From Brevibacillus brevis NBRC 100599 (GTDB lineage Bacteria; Bacillota; Bacilli; Brevibacillales; Brevibacillaceae), in assembly GCF_000010165.1 (NCBI RefSeq), contig NC_012491.1, forward strand, positions 357,501-421,500: a stretch of DNA of 64,000 nucleotides. The letters are read 5' to 3'. A program made the translations under genes and the position numbers. Below, in pieces: positions 36,572-45,124 of the stretch (position 1 is the stretch's first letter; every line of letters begins with the position of its first letter). Below the pieces are notes generated by a model. That model did not search any database and had not been told where the DNA came from. It was given only the letters and a program-made list of their open reading frames with translations.

Positions 36572-38902
36572 ATGGTAGAGCAGTTTCGGCGAAAGTCCCC
36601 GGAGGAAATCTTGCAGTCCATCTCCAGAATGCACCGGGGCAGGCTGAAAATCATTCTGGGGGCAGTCAGTGGTGCAGGTAAAACTTATCACCTGCTCATG
36701 GAAGGGCAGACGCTTAAGAAAAAAGGGATTGATGTGGTCGTAGCTGGCTCAGTTGAGGCCACTCATCCCAAGCTGGCGCAAAAGCGGGAGGGTTTGGAGC
36801 AAATCGAGCCAATCATCTGGTATTCTCTCGGGGAAGCGAAACATGATCTGGACGTTGCAGCCATTATCGAGCGAGATCCGGAAGTTGTGCTCGTAGACGG
36901 TTTGGCTCATCGCAATCGTTCAGATGCCCCGCGTCCAACCCGGCTCGACGATGTTCAGTTTTTGCTGAATAACAATATTAGTGTGATTGCGACGGTCAAC
37001 ATTTACGAGTTAGCCGGGATGAAAGAAATGGCGGAGCGACTGACGAAGGCTGAAGTGCGGATTGACCAGTGTGTCCCTGAGGATACGCTTGCCATGGCTG
37101 ACGAGGTGAAATTGCTCGACGTCACGCCAGAAGCCATTCTGAAACGGCTGCAAGAAGATGATCGCAACCCGACTCGAACGAAGCATCCGTTGTTTCGAAG
37201 AGACAATCTGCATATGCTGCGAGAACTCGCTCTTCGGTTCGTAGCTACGGGCGTAAACGAGGATTTGGAGGATTATCGGGAGAAGCACGGCATGGTGGGG
37301 GCTTCAGGAGCCACAGAGAAGGTACTGGTTTCTGCCCAGTATCATTGGAACGGCTCGATATTGGTTCGGCGCGGACAACAGGTTGCCAAGCGGCTCGGCG
37401 GAGAGCTCTTGGTCGTCTGTTTTCTCCCTTTATCCAAAAAGCTGACGAAGGAAGAAGCGACTTTTAAGAGATCCATCGGAAAGCTCGTGGACAAAGTCGG
37501 TGGTACCTTTGAAGAGCAGATGCTTGCACGTGAAAAGGACGTAGCAAATGAGCTCGTCGCCTATGCGATGGAGAATAATGTGACCCGCATCGTCATGGGG
37601 CAGTCTAAGCGTACGCGCTGGGACGAGATATGGTACGGCTCCATCGTCCATAAGATTCTTCGGCAAACGAAAAATATCGATATCTTGATCGTGGCAGATC
37701 GTTCCGAGCGAGACGGTGAGCGCGTCATGCCGACCAAGCGAGAACAGGCGGTAACGGTCAATCCGTACCGACGACTCTCCGATGAGGAGATGCAGCAAGA
37801 AATCGGGAAAATCAAGCGCGGGACGCTAAAAGTATATGTAGGAGCCGCACCAGGTGTCGGCAAGACATACACGATGCTCCGAGAAGGTAACGAGCTAGCT
37901 GAAAATGGCATCGACGTGGTGATTGGGCTTTTAGAAACGCATGGACGAAAAGAAACCATTGAGCAGGTAGGGGGACTTCCTCTTATCCCGCGCAAGCGCA
38001 TCCCGTATAAAAATGTGACGCTAGAAGAAATGGACACAGACGAAATTATCCGGCGAAATCCGGAGGTCGTACTGGTGGATGAGCTGGCACATACGAACGT
38101 GCCAGGGAGTGCCTATGAGAAGCGATATCACGATGTCGAGAAGATTTTGGCTGCGGGTATTTCCGTCATCTCCACGATGAACATTCAGCACTTGGAGAGC
38201 TTAAATGACAGCGTCGAGCAAATTACGGGAATCCGCGTTCGAGAGACGGTGCCGGACCATATTCTGCATCAGGCAGATGAGGTAGAGCTGATTGATATTT
38301 CACCCAAAGCGCTACGCCAGCGGATGCGGGAGGGAAATATTTACGCGATGGAAAAGGTGGAGCAGTCACTGACCAACTTTTTCAAAACAGGGAATTTGAT
38401 CGCGTTAAGAGAGTTGGCCCTGCGTGAAGTGGCGGACGACGTCGACGAACGCTTGGAGGCATGGGAGCGACGAACGCTGCGCGGGCCTTGGCGGCAGCAG
38501 GAAGTCATTTTTGTCTGTGTGAATTTGCGGGCAGATAGTGAACGATTGATTCGCCGAGGGTTCCGAATTGCCTATCGGCTGAAGGCGTCCTGGCATGTAG
38601 CTTACGTGCAGGATCATCCGTCGCTGACAGAAGAGGAAGAGACGCAGCTGGCGAAGCTGAAGGCACTAACGGAGCGTCTCGGAGGTCGTTTTGAACGATA
38701 CGAAGCCCCTTCCCGACGCAAGGTTTTCACCAAGCTAGTTTGGCATATGAACGAAAAAGGAACGACGCAGGTCGTCATCGGGCAGTCGGCACGAACCCGC
38801 TGGAAGGAAATTCTCGAGGGTTCGGTCATCCAGCGATTATTGCGGGAGGTCCGACACATGGATGTGCTGGTCGTGGCTGATCACGCACCCGATATGATGT
38901 GA
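36572..38902 (+). CDS. Tandem-duplicated KdpD-like sensor protein lacking the histidine kinase
   Basis: A 776-aa soluble protein built from two successive KdpD N-terminal units. Unit 1 (about 1-395) has a KdpD P-loop domain (GAVSGAGKTY, 30-39) and a universal-stress-protein (USP) domain ending MGQSKRTRWDEI. Unit 2 (about 405-776) has the canonical P-loop GAAPGVGKTY (424 on), LVDELAHTNVPGS, and a USP domain with IGQSARTRWKEIL. The DUF4118 membrane domain and the HisKA/HATPase domains of KdpD are absent, and no kdpE is nearby. In unit 1 VDGLAH replaces VDELAH. In S. aureus the KdpD USP domain binds c-di-AMP, which would fit the riboswitch upstream. It lies 21 nt after kdpC. Confidence 0.9.
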   Translation: MVEQFRRKSPEEILQSISRMHRGRLKIILGAVSGAGKTYHLLMEGQTLKKKGIDVVVAGSVEATHPKLAQKREGLEQIEPIIWYSLGEAKHDLDVAAIIERDPEVVLVDGLAHRNRSDAPRPTRLDDVQFLLNNNISVIATVNIYELAGMKEMAERLTKAEVRIDQCVPEDTLAMADEVKLLDVTPEAILKRLQEDDRNPTRTKHPLFRRDNLHMLRELALRFVATGVNEDLEDYREKHGMVGASGATEKVLVSAQYHWNGSILVRRGQQVAKRLGGELLVVCFLPLSKKLTKEEATFKRSIGKLVDKVGGTFEEQMLAREKDVANELVAYAMENNVTRIVMGQSKRTRWDEIWYGSIVHKILRQTKNIDILIVADRSERDGERVMPTKREQAVTVNPYRRLSDEEMQQEIGKIKRGTLKVYVGAAPGVGKTYTMLREGNELAENGIDVVIGLLETHGRKETIEQVGGLPLIPRKRIPYKNVTLEEMDTDEIIRRNPEVVLVDELAHTNVPGSAYEKRYHDVEKILAAGISVISTMNIQHLESLNDSVEQITGIRVRETVPDHILHQADEVELIDISPKALRQRMREGNIYAMEKVEQSLTNFFKTGNLIALRELALREVADDVDERLEAWERRTLRGPWRQQEVIFVCVNLRADSERLIRRGFRIAYRLKASWHVAYVQDHPSLTEEEETQLAKLKALTERLGGRFERYEAPSRRKVFTKLVWHMNEKGTTQVVIGQSARTRWKEILEGSVIQRLLREVRHMDVLVVADHAPDMM

Positions 38903-38914
38903 GGGAGGGTAATG

Positions 38915-39640
38915 ATGGGCACAGAAAAAGAAGGGCAATGGGACCAAAGCGTGGCAGACGCCTATAGCCGTTTGGAGTGCCTGATACGAGAGCCAACTAC
39001 GGAGGCAGATTTGTTTTCCAGGCTGATACGGGTCTATCTGGAGGAAGAAGAGGTGCGCATACGGCAAAAGCTAAAGCGCAAATCCTCACAGCGAATCTCT
39101 CGCGTCATGCATGAGCGGGTGGGTGAGTTTTTGTCCGGGCAGTTGAGCGGGCTTTCGTTTCAAGTGATCGACGGTCTCTTGTTTATAAAGAGGGAAGAGC
39201 AGCTAGTCGGGGCACTCAAATGCATCCCTGATCTCGGTAGCTACGATACGCCGTCCTGGAATGCGACGCTCGCCCGTTTTACCAAGCAGTATCAGAAGCG
39301 GTTCAATCTGGCGCCAGAGAAGCTACTGTTCGTTATCTGCTCGCTCGCCAAAAGCCTGGATGCAGCCCATGCCAAGGAGTTGACCGGAATTGATGTGTGG
39401 TGTGGCGCGGCATTAACGACTCCCGCCTATCGGGATGCGCTTCAAATGTATGTCAGCAAATGTGTGGAGGTCATGGACGCTCTCCCGCAGCCTGTACACC
39501 AAGTGTATTTTTTAAGTGCAGATGTCCATCCGAATGCGCTTGCTTGCCAATTGCTGCGCGGGGAAAAAGCATCCTTGCCAGATCGTTGGTTACGACCGTC
39601 CGTCGGTGATCTCATCCAATTTTTGCAAGGCAGGCTGTGA
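38915..39640 (+). CDS. Protein of unknown function downstream of kdp
   Basis: A 241-aa protein I do not recognise. It begins 12 nt after the KdpD-like gene with GAGGGAGGG, so it belongs to the operon. The N-terminal third is charged and helical (RLIRVYLEEEEVRIRQKLKRK). The region VIDGLLFIKREEQLVGALK has a spacing faintly like PD-(D/E)xK nucleases but without a clear ExK. ATG 38912 is an alternative start. No membrane helix or signal peptide. Confidence 0.7.
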   Translation: MGTEKEGQWDQSVADAYSRLECLIREPTTEADLFSRLIRVYLEEEEVRIRQKLKRKSSQRISRVMHERVGEFLSGQLSGLSFQVIDGLLFIKREEQLVGALKCIPDLGSYDTPSWNATLARFTKQYQKRFNLAPEKLLFVICSLAKSLDAAHAKELTGIDVWCGAALTTPAYRDALQMYVSKCVEVMDALPQPVHQVYFLSADVHPNALACQLLRGEKASLPDRWLRPSVGDLIQFLQGRL

Positions 39641-39703
39641 TATACTTTTAGGGATGTTCATACAAATGAATTTCCTTGGGAGGGACTGTTTATAAACGTA
39701 AAA

Positions 39704-40546
39704 GTGGCTAGTATCCCGCATTTCACAGGGGCGTATATCTCTGGTACAGAGTTAGCTCCGGACGCGCTTCGTACAGCAGGATTGATCGAGCAGTTGCAGC
39801 AGAATGGCTTGGAGGTGCAGGATGTAGGAAATCTGCATCTTCCCGATGAGTTGCCGCGCCATAATATTCCACCAGTTCGTAATTGGCCGGCTCCGCGTAT
39901 GCTTTGGGATTTGCTGCAAAAGGACGCGCAAGAGTGGCTCAATACAGACGATTTTGTCTTGATGCTCGGCGGCGATTGCAGTTTGGTCGTTGCAACGGCG
40001 CAGGCTCATCAGGCTATTCATCAAGAGAAAGCGTATCTGCTGGTGTTAGACGGTCATCTGGATGCATTAGTGCCATCGGCTTCTCGCTGTATTGGGGCAG
40101 CAGGGATGGGATTGTGGTTTTTGCTTCAGGATCGTGGACAATGGATCGAACCAAGTGGCTGGGATGCAGAGCGAATCCGCCTTGTCGGCTGTCAGCAGAT
40201 GCCAGCGGAGACGTTTGGCGTAGAGGTCATGACCTTGGCTCAGCTCACAGAAGGAAGTATTGTGGAACGAGTTTCTCATACGCTCCAATCGATCCCGCCT
40301 GATGCCAAAATCCTCGTTCATTTCGACGTAGATATCATGCACAAAGACGCGATGCCAGCGGCTTATTCTCCAAGTGATATTGGACTGTCTCTGTCGGAAG
40401 CCGAAGCATTAGTGGCGACTGTTCTACGAGATTCGCGCGTGACCAGTATGGAAATGACGGAATTCTCAGGCGCAAGGGATACCACTGGCGAGTATGCAAG
40501 GAGACTGGTAGAGTTGCTCGCTCGGGCACTAGCTGCACGTGCTTAA
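39704..40546 (+). CDS. Arginase/agmatinase/deacetylase-fold protein with altered metal site
   Basis: A 280-aa ureohydrolase-like protein. Three metal-binding blocks are visible: LGGDCSL (usually GGDHS, so the first His ligand is Cys), VLDGHLDAL (D-x-H-x-D retained) and HFDVDIM (D-x-D retained), plus the C-terminal MEMTEFSG. The GTG at 39704 is 20 nt from the only good ribosome site (GGGAGG, 39678-39683); an ATA at 39692 in the same frame has ideal spacing and would add four residues. The substrate is unknown. A strong terminator follows. Confidence 0.82.
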   Translation: MASIPHFTGAYISGTELAPDALRTAGLIEQLQQNGLEVQDVGNLHLPDELPRHNIPPVRNWPAPRMLWDLLQKDAQEWLNTDDFVLMLGGDCSLVVATAQAHQAIHQEKAYLLVLDGHLDALVPSASRCIGAAGMGLWFLLQDRGQWIEPSGWDAERIRLVGCQQMPAETFGVEVMTLAQLTEGSIVERVSHTLQSIPPDAKILVHFDVDIMHKDAMPAAYSPSDIGLSLSEAEALVATVLRDSRVTSMEMTEFSGARDTTGEYARRLVELLARALAARA

Positions 40547-40585
40547 AGCCCTCTCATTTATGAAATAGTAAATTCGATAACGAGT

Positions 40586-40630
40586 GAGCTCGGCAGACCT
40601 GATTTCGTTCAGGCTGTCGAGCTCTTTTTT
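40586..40630 (+). terminator. Intrinsic terminator
   Basis: GAGCTCGGCAG.CCTGA / TTCAGGCTGTCGAGCTC, followed by seven T. Ends the arginase-like gene and probably the kdp operon. Confidence 0.95.
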
Positions 40631-40707
40631 TGCGTGCTCCTCGTGAACCGAACGATTGTTTCTCGTGAATATTGAGTGAATCTAGGAAAATAAGGAGTGG
40701 AGCAGTT

Positions 40708-42039
40708 ATGAAAAAAATGGCATTATGTGTGGCAGCATTGGCAGTCGTTGTATCAACGGGAATCCTCGTGTCCCCGTCGTTTTTCACAAGTAGTCCGGCA
40801 GCAGTGGTGAATGCAGCACCGTCTGTGAATACTAGCTTGTTTGTCTCGCAAAAGGCTGGAGATCCTGGAATTTTGCAAGCCGCTCAAAATGGATTTACCC
40901 AGCCGCTTGATCTGAAAGTGACCGATCAAGGCTTTATCTTGGAAGCAAAAGAGGTTCTGGCAGACCCGCTGCGCATCAGTATCATCGCCGGGGTAAAAGA
41001 CAAAGACGGCAAGGCAACAGATGTGTATTGGGATAATTTCCACACCCCCACCCATGAATATCAAGAAATCACGATCAAGGATAAAGCGGGCAAGGTTTTA
41101 CATAGCTCATCCCCCAATCAAGTGTCGTGGAAAACAAACCAGATAGGCGATTACATCCTGTTTGAACACGAGCTCAGAAGCTATTTTGACGATGGGAACA
41201 AGCTGCCGGACGAGCTGGTCGTAGAGTTCCACATGAAAAAGATGGGCAGTACCAAAGGCAACTGGCAGCTGTCGGTACCCGTGAACTTGAAAAAAGCAAA
41301 AGCTGCGACGAAAACAGTGGCTGTCAATCAGTCCCATACCTCTCTCCAAGGATTTCAGTTCGATTTGCGAGAGATTACCTTTGCACCGAGTGGAACAGAA
41401 GTGGTGATTGATTCGAATAACAAGGACTTCAGCTATCAGCTTGTCAATGAAAAGGGAGTCGTCCTTGGCGCATGGGACTCTGCAGTCGCTATCCATGATG
41501 AGAGCATTCAGAAAAACGTAATCAATACGATGAAATGGCGCGAGTCTGCTCCAGTGGAAAAAGGGCTGCGACAATTTCATTACTTCCACGACCTGAAAGA
41601 ATCGAATGGTCTAACCTTTAAGCTGCATGCTGTTTATACAGAGGAAGAGCCAGGATTCAGCGTAAAACTGGACCCTGCCAGTGTGGGAGCAAAGCCAGTT
41701 ACAGCAGAAAAGAATGGGACTCGCTTCACGTTTCACAAGGTATCTAAGGGCAGCGGAGAGGATCGCCACAACATCGAGTTTGAGGGGACGCTAGCGGAAG
41801 GAGTAGTGGGAATCTTCCCGTTTGATACATGGTACGTGACGGACGAAAAGGGCAAAAAGTACAGTGCGGTATGCCATATCGAGGAATCCGCCAATCAAAA
41901 TGGACGGATGAAAGTAAGAGGGAATTTGGAAATCGAGGAGATGAAATCCTTGCCAAAGCAAATGACGATCACCTTTGACAGTATGTTGAAGGAGCATCGC
42001 GATGTGAGCTTTGCGGTACCTCTTTTGACAGGAAAATAA
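40708..42039 (+). CDS. Secreted DUF4179-like protein, paralogue of the adjacent anti-sigma ectodomains
   Basis: A 443-aa exported protein. A Sec signal peptide covers residues 1-32 (MALCVAALAVVVSTG, cleavage near VNAA). The mature region aligns by eye with the extracellular halves of the two anti-sigma factors that follow: shared segments are KVTDQGFILEAKEVLAD, the VNLKKAKAATKTV linker and KGTLAEGVVG-like strands. It lacks their zinc-finger and membrane helix. ATG 40708 after AAGGAG is preferred to the longer frame from 40672. It may act with, or compete with, the anti-sigma sensors. Confidence 0.82.
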   Translation: MKKMALCVAALAVVVSTGILVSPSFFTSSPAAVVNAAPSVNTSLFVSQKAGDPGILQAAQNGFTQPLDLKVTDQGFILEAKEVLADPLRISIIAGVKDKDGKATDVYWDNFHTPTHEYQEITIKDKAGKVLHSSSPNQVSWKTNQIGDYILFEHELRSYFDDGNKLPDELVVEFHMKKMGSTKGNWQLSVPVNLKKAKAATKTVAVNQSHTSLQGFQFDLREITFAPSGTEVVIDSNNKDFSYQLVNEKGVVLGAWDSAVAIHDESIQKNVINTMKWRESAPVEKGLRQFHYFHDLKESNGLTFKLHAVYTEEEPGFSVKLDPASVGAKPVTAEKNGTRFTFHKVSKGSGEDRHNIEFEGTLAEGVVGIFPFDTWYVTDEKGKKYSAVCHIEESANQNGRMKVRGNLEIEEMKSLPKQMTITFDSMLKEHRDVSFAVPLLTGK

Positions 42040-42055
42040 AATTTTTCAAAATAAC

Positions 42056-42162
42056 GAGAAAGGATTTTCCAGCTCATTCGTATTAGTGGTGAATCAACCA
42101 AAACAGGAAGCTGCGCAGCATTCCCCACTGGCTGATCGGTGATAGATGGAGGAGTAGGAAAA
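42056..42162 (+). repeat. Promoter/leader repeat, copy 1
   Basis: This 107-nt block is about 85 percent identical to 44451-44557. Shared segments are GAGAAAGG, TTTTCCAGC, CGTATTAG, TGAATCAACCAAAAC, GGAAGCTGCGCAGCATTCCCC and GATAGATGGAGGAGTAG. GAAAGG-N15-CGTATT could be an ECF-type -35/-10 pair (inference), implying autoregulation or cross-regulation. Confidence 0.75.
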
Positions 42163-42729
42163 ATGCCGGACGATCGGGAATTGATCGAGCAAATCCAGGC
42201 GGGCAATCATCAGCTGTACAGTCAGATTATCGACAGGTACAATGGCAAGATCGTGACCTACTTGTACAAAATGATCGGTAACATGCCGGACGCACAGGAT
42301 TTGGCTCAAGACGTGTTTACCAAAACCTTTTACCTATTGAAAGACTATCGGCCTGAGCACAAGTTTTCTTCATGGCTGTATCGCATCGCGAGCAATCATT
42401 GTCTCGATGAAATACGAAGACGCAAAAGGACGGAGCAGACCGCTATCGTAGAGGAACAGATCGTTGATCCAGAGACACCAGAAACCGCCCTGTTAAAAAA
42501 GGAACGGGACGCCCAGTTGGAACACAGTATCATGCTGCTGGATGAGGAGTATCGCGAGGTGTTCGTCCTGCACTACTTACAGCGTCTGTCGTATCGGGAA
42601 ATCAGCGAGCGACTGTCTCTTACGGAGAGCGCTGTTCAAATGCGTTTGTTCCGTGCTCGTAAAGAGATGAAAAAAAGCCTGACGAAAACAATGGGAGGGG
42701 GAGATGTTCATGAAATGCTTCATGTTTAA
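42163..42729 (+). CDS. ECF sigma factor (copy 1)
   Basis: A 188-aa sigma-70-family ECF factor. Region 2 has DAQDLAQDVFTKTFYLL and FSSWLYRIASNHCLDE; region 4 has YREVFVLHYLQRLSYREI and SAVQMRLFRARKEMKK. ATG 42163 follows GGAGGAG. Its 3' end overlaps the anti-sigma gene by 20 nt. It is about 80 percent identical to copy 2 at 44558. Confidence 0.93.
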   Translation: MPDDRELIEQIQAGNHQLYSQIIDRYNGKIVTYLYKMIGNMPDAQDLAQDVFTKTFYLLKDYRPEHKFSSWLYRIASNHCLDEIRRRKRTEQTAIVEEQIVDPETPETALLKKERDAQLEHSIMLLDEEYREVFVLHYLQRLSYREISERLSLTESAVQMRLFRARKEMKKSLTKTMGGGDVHEMLHV

Positions 42730-44368
42730 TCAATGGAAGCTCTATGCCAATGGCGAGCTCCCCCCTGCCGCAAGCAAAGGACTGGAACAGCATGCAGTAG
42801 AATGCCCACAATGTCAAATCAAGCTGCAAGAGTGGGTAGATCACATGCTGGAAGAGGAATTTTCCACTTATCCGGAAGTTCCTGTACCCGATACGTTTAC
42901 GGACGAGGTCATGCGTAAACTGTTCGAAGCAGCTCCCGCACGCACGGCACGGAAGCGCTCCTCCCGAACCAGAAGACAAAGGGGCTGGGATATTGTGAAG
43001 AAGACAGGATTGGTAGTAGCAGGACTAACGGCTTTGGTCGTGACAGGTACGGTCGTTTCACCGACGTTTGCCAACTATGTGAATAGCTTGTTCCAGATTG
43101 AGAAGGATGCGGATAATGGCATGAAAAATGCTGTTGATAAAGGTTTTGTCCAAAAGCTTGAGCAAAAAGTAACCGATCAAGGGATTACTTTCGAAGCAAA
43201 AGAGGTGATGGCAGACTCGATGAGAATCGCCGTGATCTATGATGTGTACGACCAGAACGGCAAGCAAATTAAAATTGGTGAAGATGGACACCTACTGAAT
43301 GCTTATCTGATTGATTCAACAGGGAAAGATTGGTTGGAAGACGATGGACCAACCTTGGGTGGTCACGGAAAGTATTTTATCGTAGAGCAGCCCTTAAACA
43401 CTATTTTTGAATCTGCCGAAGCTACTCCGAATATGTTGACCTTAAAATTAGAACAGACCGAAATCGCAGGGAAAAAGGGAAAATGGTCATTGGAAATCCC
43501 GATCGATATGAAGAAAGCCAAGGAAGCGACCAAAACCGTTGTTTTCCAGGATACAGCTTTTCATTCACCACTGGGTATGGAGATTGAACTGGAAAAAATC
43601 GAATTTTCCCCGAGTGCGACCCGCCTGATGCTAGAAACTACTCTTGCTAAATCAGCTTATGTAGAAGTTGAACGGGAAATGGAAGAGGTAACCTTGGAAG
43701 GCGAGAGATCCAATATAACGGAAAAATACAAGGATCCCATTTTATCGGGGAACGATATTGCGTACGAAATTACAAACGAAAAAGGCGATGTCGTAGCTGC
43801 TTGGGATAATCCGTTTTTGGATGAGGGAATTACGAAGGAGAAGAATGTTCTCAGGTTAATGGGAGCGGTAGGCAGGTCACAAGGTGACTATGAGATGAAG
43901 TGGTGGCATACATTTGGCCCGATACAAGGGGAGCAAAAACTAAAGCTACAGCTCAAAAAAATTTATGAGAAAAAATGGGCTTCTTCTAAATTCGATCTTG
44001 CTCCAGCAGAATTAAACAAGAGATCAGCAACCTTCAAAGATGAAACAGGCAGTACCTTTACATTTTCGGCCTTTTCATTTGAGTCGGGTAGTGACAATAA
44101 GCCAGGTGTGGCTGTCTTGACAGTAGAAGGCACATTGGGGAAAGATGTAGTCAATACCCAATCTTGGGATGTAAAGGATGAAAATGGCCAGAGCCATCCG
44201 GTCCGTTTGAAAACCAATAGCACCAGAGACAAAGATGGACGAGTGCACGTCAAAGGTAAACTGGAAATTCCTCGTATGGAGAAACGACCAAAAAGTCTTT
44301 CGGTAACCTATAAGGAATATGCAGTGGAACACCCCGTAAATTGGGAAGTGCCGTTTGAAATCAAATAG
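42710..44368 (+). CDS. Membrane anti-sigma factor with zinc finger and DUF4179-type ectodomain (copy 1)
   Basis: A 552-aa protein. The cytoplasmic N-terminus has the zinc-associated anti-sigma pattern HxxxCxxC (H28, C32, C35). An Arg-rich stretch (RKRSSRTRRQRG) precedes the single helix (about 100-118, LVVAGLTALVVTGTVVSP). The rest is an extracellular domain with KVTDQGITFEAKEVMAD, likely a DUF4179-type sensor. ATG 42710 is chosen over 42704 because of the GGGAGGGGG spacing and by comparison with copy 2. Expected to hold the preceding sigma factor inactive until a surface signal. Confidence 0.9.
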   Translation: MKCFMFNQWKLYANGELPPAASKGLEQHAVECPQCQIKLQEWVDHMLEEEFSTYPEVPVPDTFTDEVMRKLFEAAPARTARKRSSRTRRQRGWDIVKKTGLVVAGLTALVVTGTVVSPTFANYVNSLFQIEKDADNGMKNAVDKGFVQKLEQKVTDQGITFEAKEVMADSMRIAVIYDVYDQNGKQIKIGEDGHLLNAYLIDSTGKDWLEDDGPTLGGHGKYFIVEQPLNTIFESAEATPNMLTLKLEQTEIAGKKGKWSLEIPIDMKKAKEATKTVVFQDTAFHSPLGMEIELEKIEFSPSATRLMLETTLAKSAYVEVEREMEEVTLEGERSNITEKYKDPILSGNDIAYEITNEKGDVVAAWDNPFLDEGITKEKNVLRLMGAVGRSQGDYEMKWWHTFGPIQGEQKLKLQLKKIYEKKWASSKFDLAPAELNKRSATFKDETGSTFTFSAFSFESGSDNKPGVAVLTVEGTLGKDVVNTQSWDVKDENGQSHPVRLKTNSTRDKDGRVHVKGKLEIPRMEKRPKSLSVTYKEYAVEHPVNWEVPFEIK

Positions 44369-44385
44369 ATGAAAGACAGACAGGG

Positions 44386-44415
44386 GAAGAGGCTGACAGA
44401 GGCCTCTTCTTTTTT
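44386..44415 (+). terminator. Intrinsic terminator
   Basis: GAAGAGGC / GCCTCTTC stem with a T-rich tail ending sigma/anti-sigma unit 1. Confidence 0.85.
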
Positions 44416-44450
44416 ATTTCGATAAGTGATTATAGAATTTTTTAAAAGTA

Positions 44451-44557
44451 GAGAAAGGTTTTTCCAGCAATTCCGTATTAGCTTATGAATCAACCAAAAC
44501 GGAAGCTGCGCAGCATTCCCCGCTGGCTTGATCTGTGATAGATGGAGGAGTAGCAAA
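44451..44557 (+). repeat. Promoter/leader repeat, copy 2
   Basis: Second copy of the block at 42056-42162, in front of the second sigma gene, showing that the whole unit including the promoter was duplicated. Confidence 0.75.
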
Positions 44558-45124
44558 ATGCCGGACGATCAGGAACTAATCGAGCAAATCCTGGCTGGCG
44601 ATCATGAGCAGTACAGACAAATTGTTGACAGATACAAGGGCAAGATCGTTGGCTATTTGTACAGGATGATCGGCAACATGCCAGACGCACAGGATTTGGC
44701 TCAAGACGTGTTTATCAAAACCTTTTATCGTTTACACGACTATCGGCCTGAGTACAGGTTTTCTTCATGGCTGTATCGAATTGCGAGCAATCATTGTTTC
44801 GATGAAATGCGAAAACGTAAACGGACAGAGCAGGTAGAAATCGATGAGGAGCAGCTGATTGACCCAGACACGCCAGAGACGACTTTGTTGAAAAAAGAAC
44901 GGGACGCCGAGCTGGAACGCAGCATCATGCTACTGGATGAGGAGTATCGGGAGGTATTCGTCCTGTTTTACCTACAGCGACTGTCGTATCGGGAAATCAG
45001 CGAGCGACTGTCTCTCTCGGAGAGCTCCGTTCAGATGCGATTATTCCGTGCCCGCAAAAAGATGAAGGACAGCCTAGAGAAAACGATGGGAGGGGGAGCT
45101 ATTTATGAAATGCTTCATGTTTAA
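44558..45124 (+). CDS. ECF sigma factor (copy 2)
   Basis: A 188-aa paralogue of the sigma factor at 42163. Region 2 has DAQDLAQDVFIKTFYRL and region 4 has YREVFVLFYLQRLSYREI. Differences cluster at the N-terminus and in the linker (QVEIDEEQLIDPDTPE). ATG 44558 follows GGAGGAG. It overlaps its anti-sigma gene by 20 nt, exactly as copy 1. Confidence 0.93.
   Translation: MPDDQELIEQILAGDHEQYRQIVDRYKGKIVGYLYRMIGNMPDAQDLAQDVFIKTFYRLHDYRPEYRFSSWLYRIASNHCFDEMRKRKRTEQVEIDEEQLIDPDTPETTLLKKERDAELERSIMLLDEEYREVFVLFYLQRLSYREISERLSLSESSVQMRLFRARKKMKDSLEKTMGGGAIYEMLHV

Noticed and set aside
36572..38902. A decayed kdpD pseudogene
   Set aside because: The frame is long and intact, with two full sensor units and conserved P-loops, so loss of the kinase looks like a stable architecture and not decay.
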